Shown: positions 16,961 to 27,402, counted from the stretch's first letter. The stretch is DNA of 64,000 nt from Isosphaera pallida ATCC 43644 (GCF_000186345.1 NC_014962.1:372001-436000), one strand, 5' to 3'. Notes: a model not told the origin generated them from the sequence alone. Made by a program: numbers and translations.

Positions 16961-18406
16961 TCAGGGTTTGCTCAGCTTGGCGCGGAGCAACTCCAACGCT
17001 TTATTGAGTTGCCGATCCTCGAACGCGGCTGGGTCGTCGGCGTTGTCCGTGGGGGGACGATCGTTGGCGGCCTCCTCCACAGGCTTGGGCTTGGGTTGGC
17101 CGTCGGTATTGAGGTTGGCTTCGGCCTGGTCTTCCCGCCCAACTTCGGGCTGAAGGATGTCGAGATCGCGGAGGCGGCGAGCCAACGCCCAGCGGCGGTG
17201 TTCCACCTCGTTGTATTTGATTTCGCAGTCAGGATCGGGGAAAACGCCCCACTCGTCGGTCTCCTTAGCGTCCTCGAAGCGGTGGATGTTCTTGCCTGAG
17301 GGACGCCAGTAGGTGGCGACGGTCAGTTTCAGCACGCTGACGCCGTCGGAAAGTTCAATCACATTTTGAACCGAGCCTTTGCCGAAGCTGCGCTGACCGA
17401 CCACCTGGGCGCGGCCGTGGTCTTGGAGACAGGCCGAGAGAATCTCGGAAGCTGACGCCGAATACTGGTTGATCAGAACCACCATCGGAATGTCCAGGAA
17501 ATCGCTTTCCGAAGCGGTGGCTTTGAACGTCCGTTCTTCGACGTTACGACCCCGGGTGCTGACAATCACGCCTTGGTCGAGGAACAGGTCGGAGACCTCC
17601 ACCGCGGCGCTAAGCAACCCGCCAGGATTGTCGCGTAAGTCGAGAATCAGCCCTTTGACCTCCTGAGACTTGAGCGTGTCCAGCGCCTCTTTGAGATCGG
17701 CGGCGGTGCGGGGCACGAAGGCCGTGAGTCGGATGTAGCCGATCTTGTGTTCGGGATCGAGCCAATACTCCCAGGAGCCGTCGGGACGGCGACGATCCCC
17801 CAGCACGCTGGGCACGTCGATGATGGATCGCGTGCAGATGACTTCGACGGGCTCGCGGGCGTTGACATGTAGCACTTTGAGCTTGACTTCGGTACCGGGT
17901 CGTCCTTGAAGCAACTCGATGACCTGGTCGGTGCTGAGACCGTCGGTCGAGCGGTCGTCCACTCCCAAAATCAGGTCGCCCGCCAGAATGCCCGCCTTTT
18001 GGGCCGGCGTGCCCGCCATAGGAGCGATGACCTTGAGCCGCCCGCTGGCCGTGTCGGTGCCTACCTGGATGCCGATACCGCCGAAGCTGCCCTCGATCGA
18101 ACGGCGGAACTGGTTCGACTCGCCCGCGTTGAAATAGGTGGAATTCTGATCCAGCTTGCGGCACATTCCCCGGAGCGCTTCTTCGATCAACTCCTTACGC
18201 GAGACCGGGCGAACGTAATTGGCCTGAGCCTGCTCGAGGGCTTCGACAAACAGGCCATAAAGCTCGCGGATCTCGTCCTCGTCGTCGGCCTGGGCGTGGG
18301 CGAAGCCGGACCAGACCGCCGGGGTCGCCCACAACCCGCCCACCAACGCTAGGATCGCCAGGCTTGCCCCGATCCTTGCCGCCACGCCACGCCGTTTGCT
18401 GGTCAT
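16961..18406 (-). CDS. ctpA: S41A C-terminal processing protease (CtpA type)
   Basis: The 481-residue protein has a signal peptide (about 1-38, ending AHAQ), an N-terminal helical part, and a PDZ domain (about 95-175, with GGIGIQVG, AGILAGDLILGVDD). The S41 protease core follows, with LDLRDNPGG. The catalytic serine S318 lies in QYSASASEIL and the lysine K343 in SFGKGSVQ, 25 residues later as in Prc. It would cut C-terminal tails of exported proteins in the periplasm or envelope. The C-terminal 80 residues are charged and poorly conserved, with an EDQAEAN-PKPKP-type linker. ATG 18406 has GGGGAGA upstream and gives the signal peptide directly. Confidence 0.93.
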   Translation of the reverse strand: MTSKRRGVAARIGASLAILALVGGLWATPAVWSGFAHAQADDEDEIRELYGLFVEALEQAQANYVRPVSRKELIEEALRGMCRKLDQNSTYFNAGESNQFRRSIEGSFGGIGIQVGTDTASGRLKVIAPMAGTPAQKAGILAGDLILGVDDRSTDGLSTDQVIELLQGRPGTEVKLKVLHVNAREPVEVICTRSIIDVPSVLGDRRRPDGSWEYWLDPEHKIGYIRLTAFVPRTAADLKEALDTLKSQEVKGLILDLRDNPGGLLSAAVEVSDLFLDQGVIVSTRGRNVEERTFKATASESDFLDIPMVVLINQYSASASEILSACLQDHGRAQVVGQRSFGKGSVQNVIELSDGVSVLKLTVATYWRPSGKNIHRFEDAKETDEWGVFPDPDCEIKYNEVEHRRWALARRLRDLDILQPEVGREDQAEANLNTDGQPKPKPVEEAANDRPPTDNADDPAAFEDRQLNKALELLRAKLSKP

Positions 18407-18780
18407 GATTGCTCGTCTCCCCGCTGCGTCCATCGTCCCGCGTTACTTCAACGCCACTGGGTTGCGTCGTATGCCGCCGCGAGTCCCGCACGTTGGGGTT
18501 GTGCTGTGCCGAACTCTTCGGTTGTTCAGTGTAGCCGATCCGCCCAACCCCGAACAAGACAACCGGAGGGACACCCTCCGCTGTCTCCGCCCTCGTTCGA
18601 CCCGACCCCCGCCTCGTTGAATGAGAGTGGTGGTCTCTCGACACGCATCGTATGATGCGGACAACAACCAATGCGGCGACAACGTGGCGGCGATCCTTCA
18701 GGACCAGGTGGAAGGTCAAGGAGGTTGTTCGATTCCGAACCAAGCCGCCCCAACCCGCCTTGTGGAGACGCGTTGAGCCG
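18407..18780. other. Divergent intergenic region between protease and oxidoreductase genes
   Basis: This 374-base spacer separates two divergently read genes and should hold both promoters. I could not identify specific boxes. The oxidoreductase frame is open through part of it, back to 18652, but the added residues match nothing. Confidence 0.45.
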
Positions 18781-20937
18781 ATGAGTCCCTCCGACCAGCC
18801 CGCGATCCCCAGAAACGGACTGGCGACCGCTTCTGCCCACCACGTTCGCAAGGTGGTCAAGGCGGTCTGCCCACTGGATTGCCCCGACACCTGCGGCATG
18901 GTCGTCACCATCGAACGCGGCAAGGCGATCGACTTGCGCGGCGACAAGGACCATCCTTTTACCCGAGGATTCCTCTGCCGCAAAATGGCCCGCTACCTCG
19001 ATCGGGTATACAGTCCCCAACGCCTGACCCAACCGCTCAAACGGGTTGGATCTAAAGGAGAAAGCCGATTCGAACCCATCGGCTGGGACGAGGCGCTGGA
19101 CACCATCGCCCAAGCAATGCGCGAGGCGATCAGCTCGCCGGAAGGGCCGCAGTCGATCCTGCCCTACAGCTATTGCGGCACGATGGGCAAGATTCAGTCC
19201 AGCGGCCTGGACCGCCGGTTCTTTCACCGGATCGGGGCCTCGTTGCTGGACCGAACTATCTGCGCCACGGCTGGTACGGTGGGTTATCAATATACGATGG
19301 GGTCCCCCCGCCACGGAGCCGACCCTCTCGCGGTCACGGGGTGTCGGCTCATTCTCAACTGGGGCTCCAACACCGCCAGTACCAACAGCCATTTGTGGTC
19401 GCTGATGATCCAGGCCCGCAAGACCCAGGGCGCATTGATCGTCACCATTGACCCCCATCGCTCGGAGACCGCCGCGCGGTCCGACCTTCATTTGCCGATC
19501 CGTCCCGGCACCGACGCCGCGCTCGCTTTGGGGTTAGCTCATGTGATCTTTCGAGAAGGTCTAGAGGACCGAGCTTTTCTGGAGAAAGCCGCGCACGGCG
19601 TGGCCGACTTCCGGACCCGCGCGTTGGAGGAATTCCCCCCTGAACGGGTCGCGGCGATCACCGGCCTGGAGGTTGCCGCGATCGAGGATCTGGCGCGGCG
19701 TTACGCCGCCACCCATCCCAGCCTAATCCGGCTCAACTACGGCCTGCAACGTCACCGCGGCGGCGGGATGGCAGTACGCACCGTCGCCTGCCTGCCGGTC
19801 CTGGTCGGAGCCTGGAAATATCCCGGCGGCGGCGCGCTGCTTTCCACCAGCAACAGCTTCGGTTGGAACGACGCGGCCCTGGAACGCCCCGACCTCATCC
19901 CCCCAGGAACCCGTACCGTCAACATGAACCAACTCGCCGAGGCGCTCCTGGGCGAATTGCCCGGTCCCCCGGTAAAGGTGCTTTATGTCTACAACTCGAA
20001 CCCCGCCGCTGTTGCCCCCGACCAAAGCCGGGTCCATCGCGGTCTGGCCCGCGACGACCTCTTCACCGTCGTTCACGACCTCTTTCTTACTGACACCGCC
20101 GACTTCGCCGATCTCGTGTTGCCTGCCACCTCGCAATTAGAACATCACGACATCCACGGCGCTTACGGCCACCACTTCGTCATGTACAACGCTCCGGCGA
20201 TCGCTCCCGTGGGCGAGTCGAAGTCCAATTCGGAGGTCTTCCGCTTGCTGGCCCAACGCCTCGGTCTAGAGTCGGAACTCTTCCCCGATGATGAGACCCT
20301 GATTCGTGAGGTCCTCAACGGCGGACCAGCTCTTCAAGGGATCACCTTGGAACGGCTCAAAGAGACCTATTCGATTCGTCTTAACCTGCCCAGTCCATTC
20401 GTCCCGTTCGCCGACGGGGCTTTTCCCACCCCCTCGGGCAAATGCGAACTGCGTTCCGAGACAATGGCCCGCGACGGTTACGACTCGTTGCCCACCTACA
20501 TCCCGCCGCGCGAGGATCCCCAAACCCGTCCCGACCTAGCGGCGCGGTTTCCCCTCCAACTCATCACCCCGCCTCACCCCCAGTTCCTCAATTCCACCTT
20601 TGCCAACGAGGAGCATCACCTCAAGCTGGCCGGTCCCCAGGTGGTCGAATTGGCCGCGGCCGACGCCCAAACGCGGGGAATCGCTGACGGCGACCGGGTC
20701 GCGGTGTTCAACGACCGGGGCCAGTTCGAGGCGTTCGCGCGGGTGGGCGACACGGTGCGCCCCGGCGTGGCGGTCGCGTTCGGCATCCACTGGAACAAAC
20801 AGGTTCAAGGTGGTCGCAACGTGAACTTCATCACCTCCACTGCCCTGACCGACATGGGCGGCGGAGCCACCTTCTTCGACAACCTGGTGGAAATTCGCAA
20901 ACTCGCCGACAACCCCGGATCGGAGGCCGGAACGTGA
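18781..20937 (+). CDS. Molybdopterin oxidoreductase (DMSO reductase superfamily)
   Basis: The 718-residue protein begins with an iron-sulfur motif (C30, C34, C38, then C66 in FLCRK). Molybdopterin-binding segments follow (LPYSYCGTMG, NWGSNTAST, TIDPHRSETA, RPGTDAALALG, SNPAAVAPDQ, LPATSQLEHHDIHGAYG), and a C-terminal molydopterin dinucleotide-binding domain from about 590. It would be a large catalytic subunit using bis-MGD. The substrate is unknown, and no membrane or electron-transfer subunit lies next to it. No twin-arginine signal is seen, so it is probably cytoplasmic. It ends in a GTGA overlap with the next gene. ATG 18781 is chosen over the unsupported upstream extension. Confidence 0.9.
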   Translation: MSPSDQPAIPRNGLATASAHHVRKVVKAVCPLDCPDTCGMVVTIERGKAIDLRGDKDHPFTRGFLCRKMARYLDRVYSPQRLTQPLKRVGSKGESRFEPIGWDEALDTIAQAMREAISSPEGPQSILPYSYCGTMGKIQSSGLDRRFFHRIGASLLDRTICATAGTVGYQYTMGSPRHGADPLAVTGCRLILNWGSNTASTNSHLWSLMIQARKTQGALIVTIDPHRSETAARSDLHLPIRPGTDAALALGLAHVIFREGLEDRAFLEKAAHGVADFRTRALEEFPPERVAAITGLEVAAIEDLARRYAATHPSLIRLNYGLQRHRGGGMAVRTVACLPVLVGAWKYPGGGALLSTSNSFGWNDAALERPDLIPPGTRTVNMNQLAEALLGELPGPPVKVLYVYNSNPAAVAPDQSRVHRGLARDDLFTVVHDLFLTDTADFADLVLPATSQLEHHDIHGAYGHHFVMYNAPAIAPVGESKSNSEVFRLLAQRLGLESELFPDDETLIREVLNGGPALQGITLERLKETYSIRLNLPSPFVPFADGAFPTPSGKCELRSETMARDGYDSLPTYIPPREDPQTRPDLAARFPLQLITPPHPQFLNSTFANEEHHLKLAGPQVVELAAADAQTRGIADGDRVAVFNDRGQFEAFARVGDTVRPGVAVAFGIHWNKQVQGGRNVNFITSTALTDMGGGATFFDNLVEIRKLADNPGSEAGT

Positions 20938-21707
20938 GCGATTCCCCCTCCTCCCCCCGCCCCTCGTCCGCTCCCTCGCCCTGGCCGCCGACCGCCGAGG
21001 ACGGGGTGTTGGCCGTCTTCGCCAAGCGTCCCGATCCCGGCGCGGTCAAGACCCGTTTGGCCGACGTCGTCGGAGCGAACGAGGCCGCAGCGCTGGCCGA
21101 AGCGATGCTGCTCGATCTAACCGAACTGTGGAGCGACCCCCGCCTCTGGCCTCTCGAGGCTCGCAAGGTCGTGGTCTTCGACCCGCCCGACGCCGGCCCC
21201 TGGTTCGATCAACGCCTGGGGCCTGATTGGGCGCTTCAACCCCAGGAACCCGGCGACCTGGGCCGGCGGATGCGCGGTTTTCTCGAAGCCGAGTTCGCCG
21301 AGGGACGGCGCCGCATCCTGCTGATCGGCTCCGACGCCCCCCACCTCGAACCGTCGTGGGTGGTCACCGCCTTCATGACGTTGGCCCACCGCGACCTGGT
21401 GATTGGTCCCGCCGCCGACGGCGGATATGTTCTCCTGGGCGCGCGCGATCGCGTCCCGCCGATCTTCGACCAAATCGACTGGGGGAGCCAACAGGTCTTG
21501 AATCAGACCCTCGACCATCTGGAAACCGCCGAGGGCCGAACTTTTAGCCTTGGCCTGCTGCCGGTCGGCTTCGACGTGGACCGCGTGGAGGAGGCGGTCG
21601 CGTTGCGCGGCTTGTTACGCGGCCTGCGCCGGGCCGGGGCTGATCACCGCTTGCTCCGGGTCGAAGCCTGGTTGGAGCGAATGCAAATCGCCGCAAACAT
21701 GGGTTGA
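20934..21707 (+). CDS. TIGR04282/DUF2064 glycosyltransferase-like protein
   Basis: The 257-residue protein has a GT-A-like nucleotide-sugar fold. Family marks are VFAKRPDPGAVKTRLA at the start of the domain, QEPGDLGRRM, IGSDAPHL at the position of the metal motif, and PAADGGYVLLG. Members near arsenic genes have been linked to arsenosugar synthesis, but no arsenic gene is seen here, so that activity should not be assumed. It starts with GTG, sharing four bases (GTGA) with the stop of the oxidoreductase gene, which suggests translational coupling. The first 22 residues are Ser/Pro-rich. Confidence 0.85.
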   Translation: MSDSPSSPRPSSAPSPWPPTAEDGVLAVFAKRPDPGAVKTRLADVVGANEAAALAEAMLLDLTELWSDPRLWPLEARKVVVFDPPDAGPWFDQRLGPDWALQPQEPGDLGRRMRGFLEAEFAEGRRRILLIGSDAPHLEPSWVVTAFMTLAHRDLVIGPAADGGYVLLGARDRVPPIFDQIDWGSQQVLNQTLDHLETAEGRTFSLGLLPVGFDVDRVEEAVALRGLLRGLRRAGADHRLLRVEAWLERMQIAANMG

Positions 21708-21806
21708 ATCGTGATCCAACGGACGCCGCCCAATCAGGGTCGGCGTCGGTTTCCGCCTCACCTCGGCACGTGGCTCAAATCAAGCAAGGCAAGGAGGGGG
21801 TTCGTC

Positions 21807-22655
21807 ATGCAGCGTCATGAGTGGGAACATGTTCAGGAAGCGTTGGCGCGGGTTCGGAGCGAGGCTCCCGAGGCGCGTCCGCGGGTGGGGATCGTGCTGG
21901 GCACGGGCTTGGGGGGGCTGGTCGAGGAGATTCGGATCGAAACGACGATTCCCTACACCGAGATTCCCTACTTTCCCCGTCCCACCGTCGAAGGCCACGC
22001 CGGGCGGTTTCTGCTAGGCACCCTGGGCGGGGTGCCGGTTGCGGCGATGGAAGGTCGTTACCACCTCTACGAGGGCTACAACGCCGCCCAGGTCGCTTTT
22101 CCCATCCGGGTCATCGCGGCGCTAGGGGCCGAACTCCTGATCGTCTCGAACGCCTCGGGAGGCATGAATCCCACCTACGACAAGGGCGACCTGGTCGTGA
22201 TCGACGACCACATCAACCTCATGGGTGCCAATCCTCTGATTGGTCCCAACGACGACCGGCTCGGCCCGCGTTATCCCGACATGTCCCGGCCTTACGATCC
22301 GGCTTTGATCAAACTGGCGATGGAGGAGGCGCTGAAATTGGGGATCGCCGTCAAGCGCGGGGTCTATGTCGGGGTGGTCGGTCCCAACCTGGAGACGCGG
22401 GCCGAGTATCGGTTTCTGCGTTTGATCGGGGCCGACGTGGTGGGGATGTCCACGATCCCCGAGGTGTTGACCGCAATCCACGCTGGCCTGCGGGTACTGG
22501 GTTTCTCGATCGTCACCGACCTATGCCTGCCCGACGCCCTGGAGCCGGTCGAGATCGCCGATATCCTGGCCACCGCCAACCGCGCGGAAGGCAAGCTGCG
22601 GCGTTTGGTCTTGGCGATCCTGGCCCGGTTGGATCAACCCGCCCCACGCAACTGA
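21807..22655 (+). CDS. Purine nucleoside phosphorylase
   Basis: This 282-residue protein is a trimeric-type PNP. It carries GIVLGTGLGG (phosphate loop), EGRYHLYEGY, NASGGMNP, GPNLETRAEYR and GADVVGMSTIPEV. It would split purine nucleosides with phosphate for salvage in the cytoplasm. At the position of the human N243 residue (ITN), which decides 6-oxopurine preference, this protein has Asp (VTDLCLPD, D238). Asp there is associated with acceptance of 6-aminopurines, as in engineered human PNP and in MTA phosphorylases. ATG 21807 follows AAGGAGGGGG at seven bases, so the start is firm. The gene is 99 bases after the DUF2064 gene on the same strand. Confidence 0.92.
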   Translation: MQRHEWEHVQEALARVRSEAPEARPRVGIVLGTGLGGLVEEIRIETTIPYTEIPYFPRPTVEGHAGRFLLGTLGGVPVAAMEGRYHLYEGYNAAQVAFPIRVIAALGAELLIVSNASGGMNPTYDKGDLVVIDDHINLMGANPLIGPNDDRLGPRYPDMSRPYDPALIKLAMEEALKLGIAVKRGVYVGVVGPNLETRAEYRFLRLIGADVVGMSTIPEVLTAIHAGLRVLGFSIVTDLCLPDALEPVEIADILATANRAEGKLRRLVLAILARLDQPAPRN

Positions 22656-22692
22656 GACGGCGCGGCCAGCCGATTCGCTTCATGTTTCATGT

Positions 22693-25476
22693 TCAGGGGT
22701 GAGGGCGGGCGGCGGCCTCCCAGTAACGGGTGAAGGTTTTCTCAAGTTCAACCAGCATTAGCGCGATCGCCGAAACCAAGAGGATAGCAATCCAGTCGGT
22801 CAAGTCGATCGGACCGGTGTGGAAGGCGGTTTGGAACGGGGCTGTGTAGGTCAACAGCAGTTGAAGCGCCACCATGACGACAACACCGACCAACAGCCAA
22901 TGGTTGCTAAAAAATGGAACCTTCCACAAGGGACGCCGCAGGGTTCGACTGGCGAAGAGGTAGAAAATCTCAACGAAGACGAAGACGTTAACGGCCACGG
23001 TTCGAGCGCGAACCTCATCTCCGGTTCGGAGTATTTCCCATTTGAACAGCCCGAAAGCTCCAATCAGCATGACGACGCCCACGATGACAATGCGTCGAAG
23101 CAACGAGGCGTCTAGGAACGAGCTTTTCGGGTCGCGGGGGGGCCGCGACATCAGGTCGGGTTCCTTGGGTTCAAAGGTCAACGTCATGCCGAGTAAGACG
23201 GCTGTTGTCATGTTGATCCAGAGGATTTGAACCGGCAGGATCGGCAGAACGGCACCGATGAGAAGGGCCGCCAGGATCACCAGACCCTCGCCAACGTTGG
23301 TGGGCAGGGTCCAGGCAATGAACTTGGTGAGGTTCTCGAAGACGCCGCGCCCCTCCTCGACGGCCGCGGCGATTGAAGCGAAATTGTCGTCGGTGAGGAT
23401 CATATCGGCAGCGTCCTTGGCCACGTCGGTGCCGGCCAGGCCCATCGCCACTCCGATGTCGGCCTGCTTGAGGGCGGGGGCGTCGTTGACACCGTCGCCG
23501 GTCATAGCCACGATGCGTCCGAGGCTTTGCAACGCCTGAACCAGTCTCAATTTTTGTTCTGGTGTGACCCGGGCGAAAACTGCCACACGGTCGGCGGCGT
23601 CGGCCAGTGCCTCGCCCTCAAGTTGAGCCAGTTGAGCGCCGGTCAGCGCCCGGAGACGACCATCCTCGCCGCTGGTGCCTTGCAGACCGAGTTGGCCGGC
23701 GATGGCCGAAGCGGTCGCGGCGTGGTCGCCGGTGATCATTTTGACCTGGATCCCAGCTCTCAGACAGTCGGCGACTGCTTGAATCGCCTCAGGGCGGGGC
23801 GGGTCGATCATGCCTTGCAATCCGACGAACTCCAGACCATCCCGCAGATCCTCGTGAGTGAGGTGGTGCCGATCCGGCGGCAACTCCTTGCGGGCGAAGG
23901 CCAGCACCCGTTGTCCTTGCAAGGCCATGTGCGCGGCCTGGTCTTGGATCGCATCGCGATCGATTCCGTCGCAACGATCGGTCACTTGTTCGACCGACCC
24001 TTTGACTAGCACCAGGCGGGGACGGCCCGGCCCTTGGTCATGAAGCGTGGCCATGTATTGAAATTCCGACTCGAACGGCAGTGAGTCGACGCGGGGCAGT
24101 CTTTCTTGGAGATCCTCGGCGAAGAGTCCGGCTTTGGCGGCGGCCACTAGAAGGGCGGTCTCGGTGGGGTCGCCCTGGGCGTCGAGGCGACCATCAGCGT
24201 GGCGAACCAGGTGGGAGTCGTTGCAAAGTAGTCCGATGGTCAAGCAATCGATCACCCTTGGAGGAAGGGGGTCCACGTCATGCGAGGAAGACTCGCCCTC
24301 GTCGGGGTCTTGGACCGGACGGATGGCTCCCTGGGCGGAGCCGCCCTCTCCCTCCACCTTATAGAATCGGTCCCCCGCCTTGAGTTGGACCACCGCCATG
24401 CGGTTTTCGGTCAGGGTGCCGGTTTTGTCCGAGCAGATCACCGAGGTGCTGCCCAGTGCCTCAACGGCTGGCAGCTTGCGGATGATGGCGTGGCGCTTGG
24501 CCATGCGCCAGACGCCGATGGCCAACACGATGGTCACCGCTGCGGGCAGGCCCTCAGGGATCGCCGCGACCGCCAGGGCCACCGAGGCGTGAAACGTGTC
24601 GGCCGCCGAGTCGCCTCGAATCAGGCCGATGACAAAGGCGATTCCCGCCAGGCCCAGAATCACCACCATTAACCAGCGACTGAACCGGGCGATTTCGCGG
24701 GTCAACGGCGTGGCCAGATCCTCGGCGCTAGACATGAGTTGGGAGATGCGACCCACCTCGGTGTGGTCGCCGGTGGCGACCACCAGACCCGACCCGCTGC
24801 CGAAGGTCACCAGCGAGGAGGCAAACGCCAGATTCACCCGATCGCCCAACGGGGTGTTGGCTTCGAGAATCCCTTGACGTTTCTCGATCGGCACCGATTC
24901 GCCGGTCAGAGCCGCCTCGGCGATGCGTAGATCACGAATTCGAACCAAACGCAGGTCGGCGGGAACCTGATCGCCTGAGGCGAGCCTCACGAGGTCTCCC
25001 GGCACCAACTCGGTGGCCGAAACTTTGCGGGGACGACCCCCGCGGATCACCGTGGCCTCGGCCACCATAGTCCGGGCGAGGGCGTCGATCGCCTCGGCCG
25101 CCTTGGATTCCTGCACGAAGCCGACCACGGCGTTGACCAGCACCACCCCCAAAATCACCGCCGCGTCGATCCATTCCCCTAACAGCGCCGAGACGACCGT
25201 GGCGACCAGTAGGATGTACACCAGCGGCTGATGGAACTGGAGCAGCAGCGCCATCCACCAGGGGGTTCCCGCGCGGGGGGTCAGAGCGTTGGGTCCGTAC
25301 CGTTCTCGGCGGCGAAGCGCCTCCTCCTCGCTCAGACCGCGTTCGGGGTCGGTCTCCAACCGCCGGCACACCTCATCGAGTTCCAAGGTGTGCCAGGCGA
25401 TCGGAGTTGACGCGGGGTCTTGGGACTCCAATTGGATCCCGACGCGATCGGGGCGGGTGGTCGTCTCGGTCGTCAT
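22693..25476 (-). CDS. Cation-transporting P-type ATPase (IIA-like, CtpF/PacL type)
   Basis: This 927-residue membrane pump has the full P-type plan. An N-terminal cation ATPase domain is followed by two membrane spans, the actuator domain ([11 protein letters not shown]) and the [10 protein letters not shown] fourth membrane helix. Then come the phosphorylated Asp D350 in [12 protein letters not shown], the nucleotide domain, [20 protein letters not shown], and four to six C-terminal spans. The M6 segment reads WINMTTAV where calcium pumps have WVNLVTDG, so the acidic cation ligand is absent. This is typical of CtpF-like pumps, and the ion is uncertain. ATG 25476 starts MTTETTT; the open frame reaches 25671, but that extension has no membrane or family match. 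Confidence 0.92.
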   Translation of the reverse strand: MTTETTTRPDRVGIQLESQDPASTPIAWHTLELDEVCRRLETDPERGLSEEEALRRRERYGPNALTPRAGTPWWMALLLQFHQPLVYILLVATVVSALLGEWIDAAVILGVVLVNAVVGFVQESKAAEAIDALARTMVAEATVIRGGRPRKVSATELVPGDLVRLASGDQVPADLRLVRIRDLRIAEAALTGESVPIEKRQGILEANTPLGDRVNLAFASSLVTFGSGSGLVVATGDHTEVGRISQLMSSAEDLATPLTREIARFSRWLMVVILGLAGIAFVIGLIRGDSAADTFHASVALAVAAIPEGLPAAVTIVLAIGVWRMAKRHAIIRKLPAVEALGSTSVICSDKTGTLTENRMAVVQLKAGDRFYKVEGEGGSAQGAIRPVQDPDEGESSSHDVDPLPPRVIDCLTIGLLCNDSHLVRHADGRLDAQGDPTETALLVAAAKAGLFAEDLQERLPRVDSLPFESEFQYMATLHDQGPGRPRLVLVKGSVEQVTDRCDGIDRDAIQDQAAHMALQGQRVLAFARKELPPDRHHLTHEDLRDGLEFVGLQGMIDPPRPEAIQAVADCLRAGIQVKMITGDHAATASAIAGQLGLQGTSGEDGRLRALTGAQLAQLEGEALADAADRVAVFARVTPEQKLRLVQALQSLGRIVAMTGDGVNDAPALKQADIGVAMGLAGTDVAKDAADMILTDDNFASIAAAVEEGRGVFENLTKFIAWTLPTNVGEGLVILAALLIGAVLPILPVQILWINMTTAVLLGMTLTFEPKEPDLMSRPPRDPKSSFLDASLLRRIVIVGVVMLIGAFGLFKWEILRTGDEVRARTVAVNVFVFVEIFYLFASRTLRRPLWKVPFFSNHWLLVGVVVMVALQLLLTYTAPFQTAFHTGPIDLTDWIAILLVSAIALMLVELEKTFTRYWEAAARPHP

Positions 25477-25818
25477 CACGGGAGAATTCCACGAGAAGGG
25501 AAGCGGGGAGCGTCGCCGACGGCAAAGGAGCGCTGGAAATTCATCGCGGCGACCACCGAGGTCGCGTCGGATCGGAAACCGATCGTATCGTCCAGTTCCA
25601 CGTCGGAGACGGAAGAAGTTCGCCGGACACGCTCCGAACGCATCGGATTGTAAACCACGACGTTCCCCCAAGCGACCACCCGCCCCGCTGGTCGCTTCTT
25701 GCCGAGGACCATGCTACGATCGCTACCGACGCTCCCCGACCTTCGGCCTGATGCGGTCGGTCGCAAGCCAACAGGGAGCCGTCTTCAAGCGAACAACGCT
25801 TCAAGTCAAGGCACGACG
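25477..25818. other. Divergent intergenic region before the D-aminoacylase gene
   Basis: This 342-base spacer lies between divergent genes. It presumably holds two promoters. No tRNA, repeat or extra gene is supported. Confidence 0.45.
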
Positions 25819-27393
25819 ATGTTCGACGTGATTCTCAAAGGGGGATGGGTGATCGACGGCGCGGGTGGTCCTCCCTTTCGGGCCGACGTGGGCCTGCTCG
25901 ATTTCATGATCGCCGCGGTAGGACGGCTCGACGAGGCGACTGCTCCGTTGATGCTGGATGTGAGCGAACGTTACGTCGCGCCCGGATTCATCGACGCTCA
26001 TGTGCATGGTGACCTGAGCTTGTTGGCCGATCCCCACGGCGTTGGCCTGGCAGCGCTCAAGCAGGGGATCACGACGTTCGTCATTGGTCAGGACGGCACC
26101 TCGGTCGCGCCAGGACGCCCCGAGACGATCGCTTTTCTAAGACGCTACGCCGCCGGGTTCAACGGCGATCCCGCTTCGGTCCCAACCACCTGGGAGAGCG
26201 TCGCGGACTACCTGGCGCGGTTCGACCGCTCGACGCCTCTGAATGTGGCTTATCTGATTCCCAACGGCAACCTCCGGCTCGACGCGATCGGTCACGACCC
26301 CCGGCCCGCCGGCGACGAGGACCTCGCGGCGATGGTCCGGGCCGTCCGCGAGGGGATGGAGGCTGGCGCGGTCGGGGTCTCCTCAGGATTGGACTACCTG
26401 CCCAGCAAATACGCCGACGCCCGCGAACTCGCCGCTCTCGCCCGCGAGGCGGCCCGATTCGACGGAATCTATGTCACGCACATGCGCGGGTATGGTCATC
26501 TGGCCGCGCGAGGGGTGGCCGAGGTCGTCGAGATCGCCCGACGCTCCGGCGCGGCCTGTCACATCTCGCACTACAACGGTCCCGCCGAATTGCTGCTACC
26601 CCTGATCGACTCGGCCCGCGCCTCGGGCCTGGATCTGACCTTCGACACCTATCCCTACGAGGCGGGCAGCACGATCCTGAGTATGGTGGCCTTGCCCGAG
26701 GAATCGCAGGCCGGCGGCATCGAGGCGACCTTGGAGCGTCTGGCCGACCCTACCCACCGCGACGACCTGAGACGCACCTGGTTCAGCCCCGAGAACGCCA
26801 CGCGACGGACCTTTCCTCTGGAAGGCATCCGTTTAGCAATGGTCGATCATCCCGACTGGTGTTGGGCCGAGGGGCTGACCCTGGCTGATGCAGCTGCCCA
26901 AGCCGGTCTCGACCTCGCCGACCTGGTTTGCGAGCTGCTGGTCGTCACTCAGTTAGCGGTGGGCACCGTGGTCTTCGCTGGCGACCGCGCGGAGGCCGAC
27001 ATCCGGGCGATTCTTCGCCACCCCGCGCACATGGCCGGGTCCGACGGCATCTATCTGGGTGGACGTCCTCACCCTCGGGGCTTCGGCGCGTTCGCCCGCT
27101 ACCTGGGTCGTCACACCCGGACCCTGGGCGACTATTCTTGGGGCGAGGCGGTCGTCCACCTGGCTAGTCACGCCGCCCGCCGCCACCGCCTGACCGATCG
27201 CGGTCTGCTGCGGCCCGGCTACGCCGCCGATATCGTGGTCTTCGACCCCCACGCCGTCAACGATCGCGCCGACTACGCCGACGGCAAACGCCTCGCCGAA
27301 GGAGTTGATCACGTCTTTGTCAATGGAATCCTCGCTCTTCATGACGGTCGGCCCACCGGTGCCACCCCCGGCCGCGCCTTGCGGCGGGGATAA
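25819..27393 (+). CDS. N-acyl-D-amino-acid deacylase-type amidohydrolase
   Basis: The 524-residue protein is a metal-dependent amidohydrolase of the D-aminoacylase/dihydroorotase superfamily. It has an ILKGGWVIDGAG beta-strand start, the PGFIDAHVHGD metal motif, and QGITTFVIGQDG. Also present are SSGLDYLPSKYA, YVTHMRGYG, CHISHYNG and a GSDGIYLGGRPHPRGFGAFAR loop with a conserved Asp. The C-terminal strand PGYAADIVVFDP closes the composite beta-sandwich. It would remove the acyl group from N-acyl-D-amino acids or a related substrate. The exact substrate is not fixed by the sequence. ATG 25819 has a CAAGG box upstream and fits the family start. Confidence 0.88.
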   Translation: MFDVILKGGWVIDGAGGPPFRADVGLLDFMIAAVGRLDEATAPLMLDVSERYVAPGFIDAHVHGDLSLLADPHGVGLAALKQGITTFVIGQDGTSVAPGRPETIAFLRRYAAGFNGDPASVPTTWESVADYLARFDRSTPLNVAYLIPNGNLRLDAIGHDPRPAGDEDLAAMVRAVREGMEAGAVGVSSGLDYLPSKYADARELAALAREAARFDGIYVTHMRGYGHLAARGVAEVVEIARRSGAACHISHYNGPAELLLPLIDSARASGLDLTFDTYPYEAGSTILSMVALPEESQAGGIEATLERLADPTHRDDLRRTWFSPENATRRTFPLEGIRLAMVDHPDWCWAEGLTLADAAAQAGLDLADLVCELLVVTQLAVGTVVFAGDRAEADIRAILRHPAHMAGSDGIYLGGRPHPRGFGAFARYLGRHTRTLGDYSWGEAVVHLASHAARRHRLTDRGLLRPGYAADIVVFDPHAVNDRADYADGKRLAEGVDHVFVNGILALHDGRPTGATPGRALRRG

Positions 27394-27402
27394 AGCTTTG
27401 GT

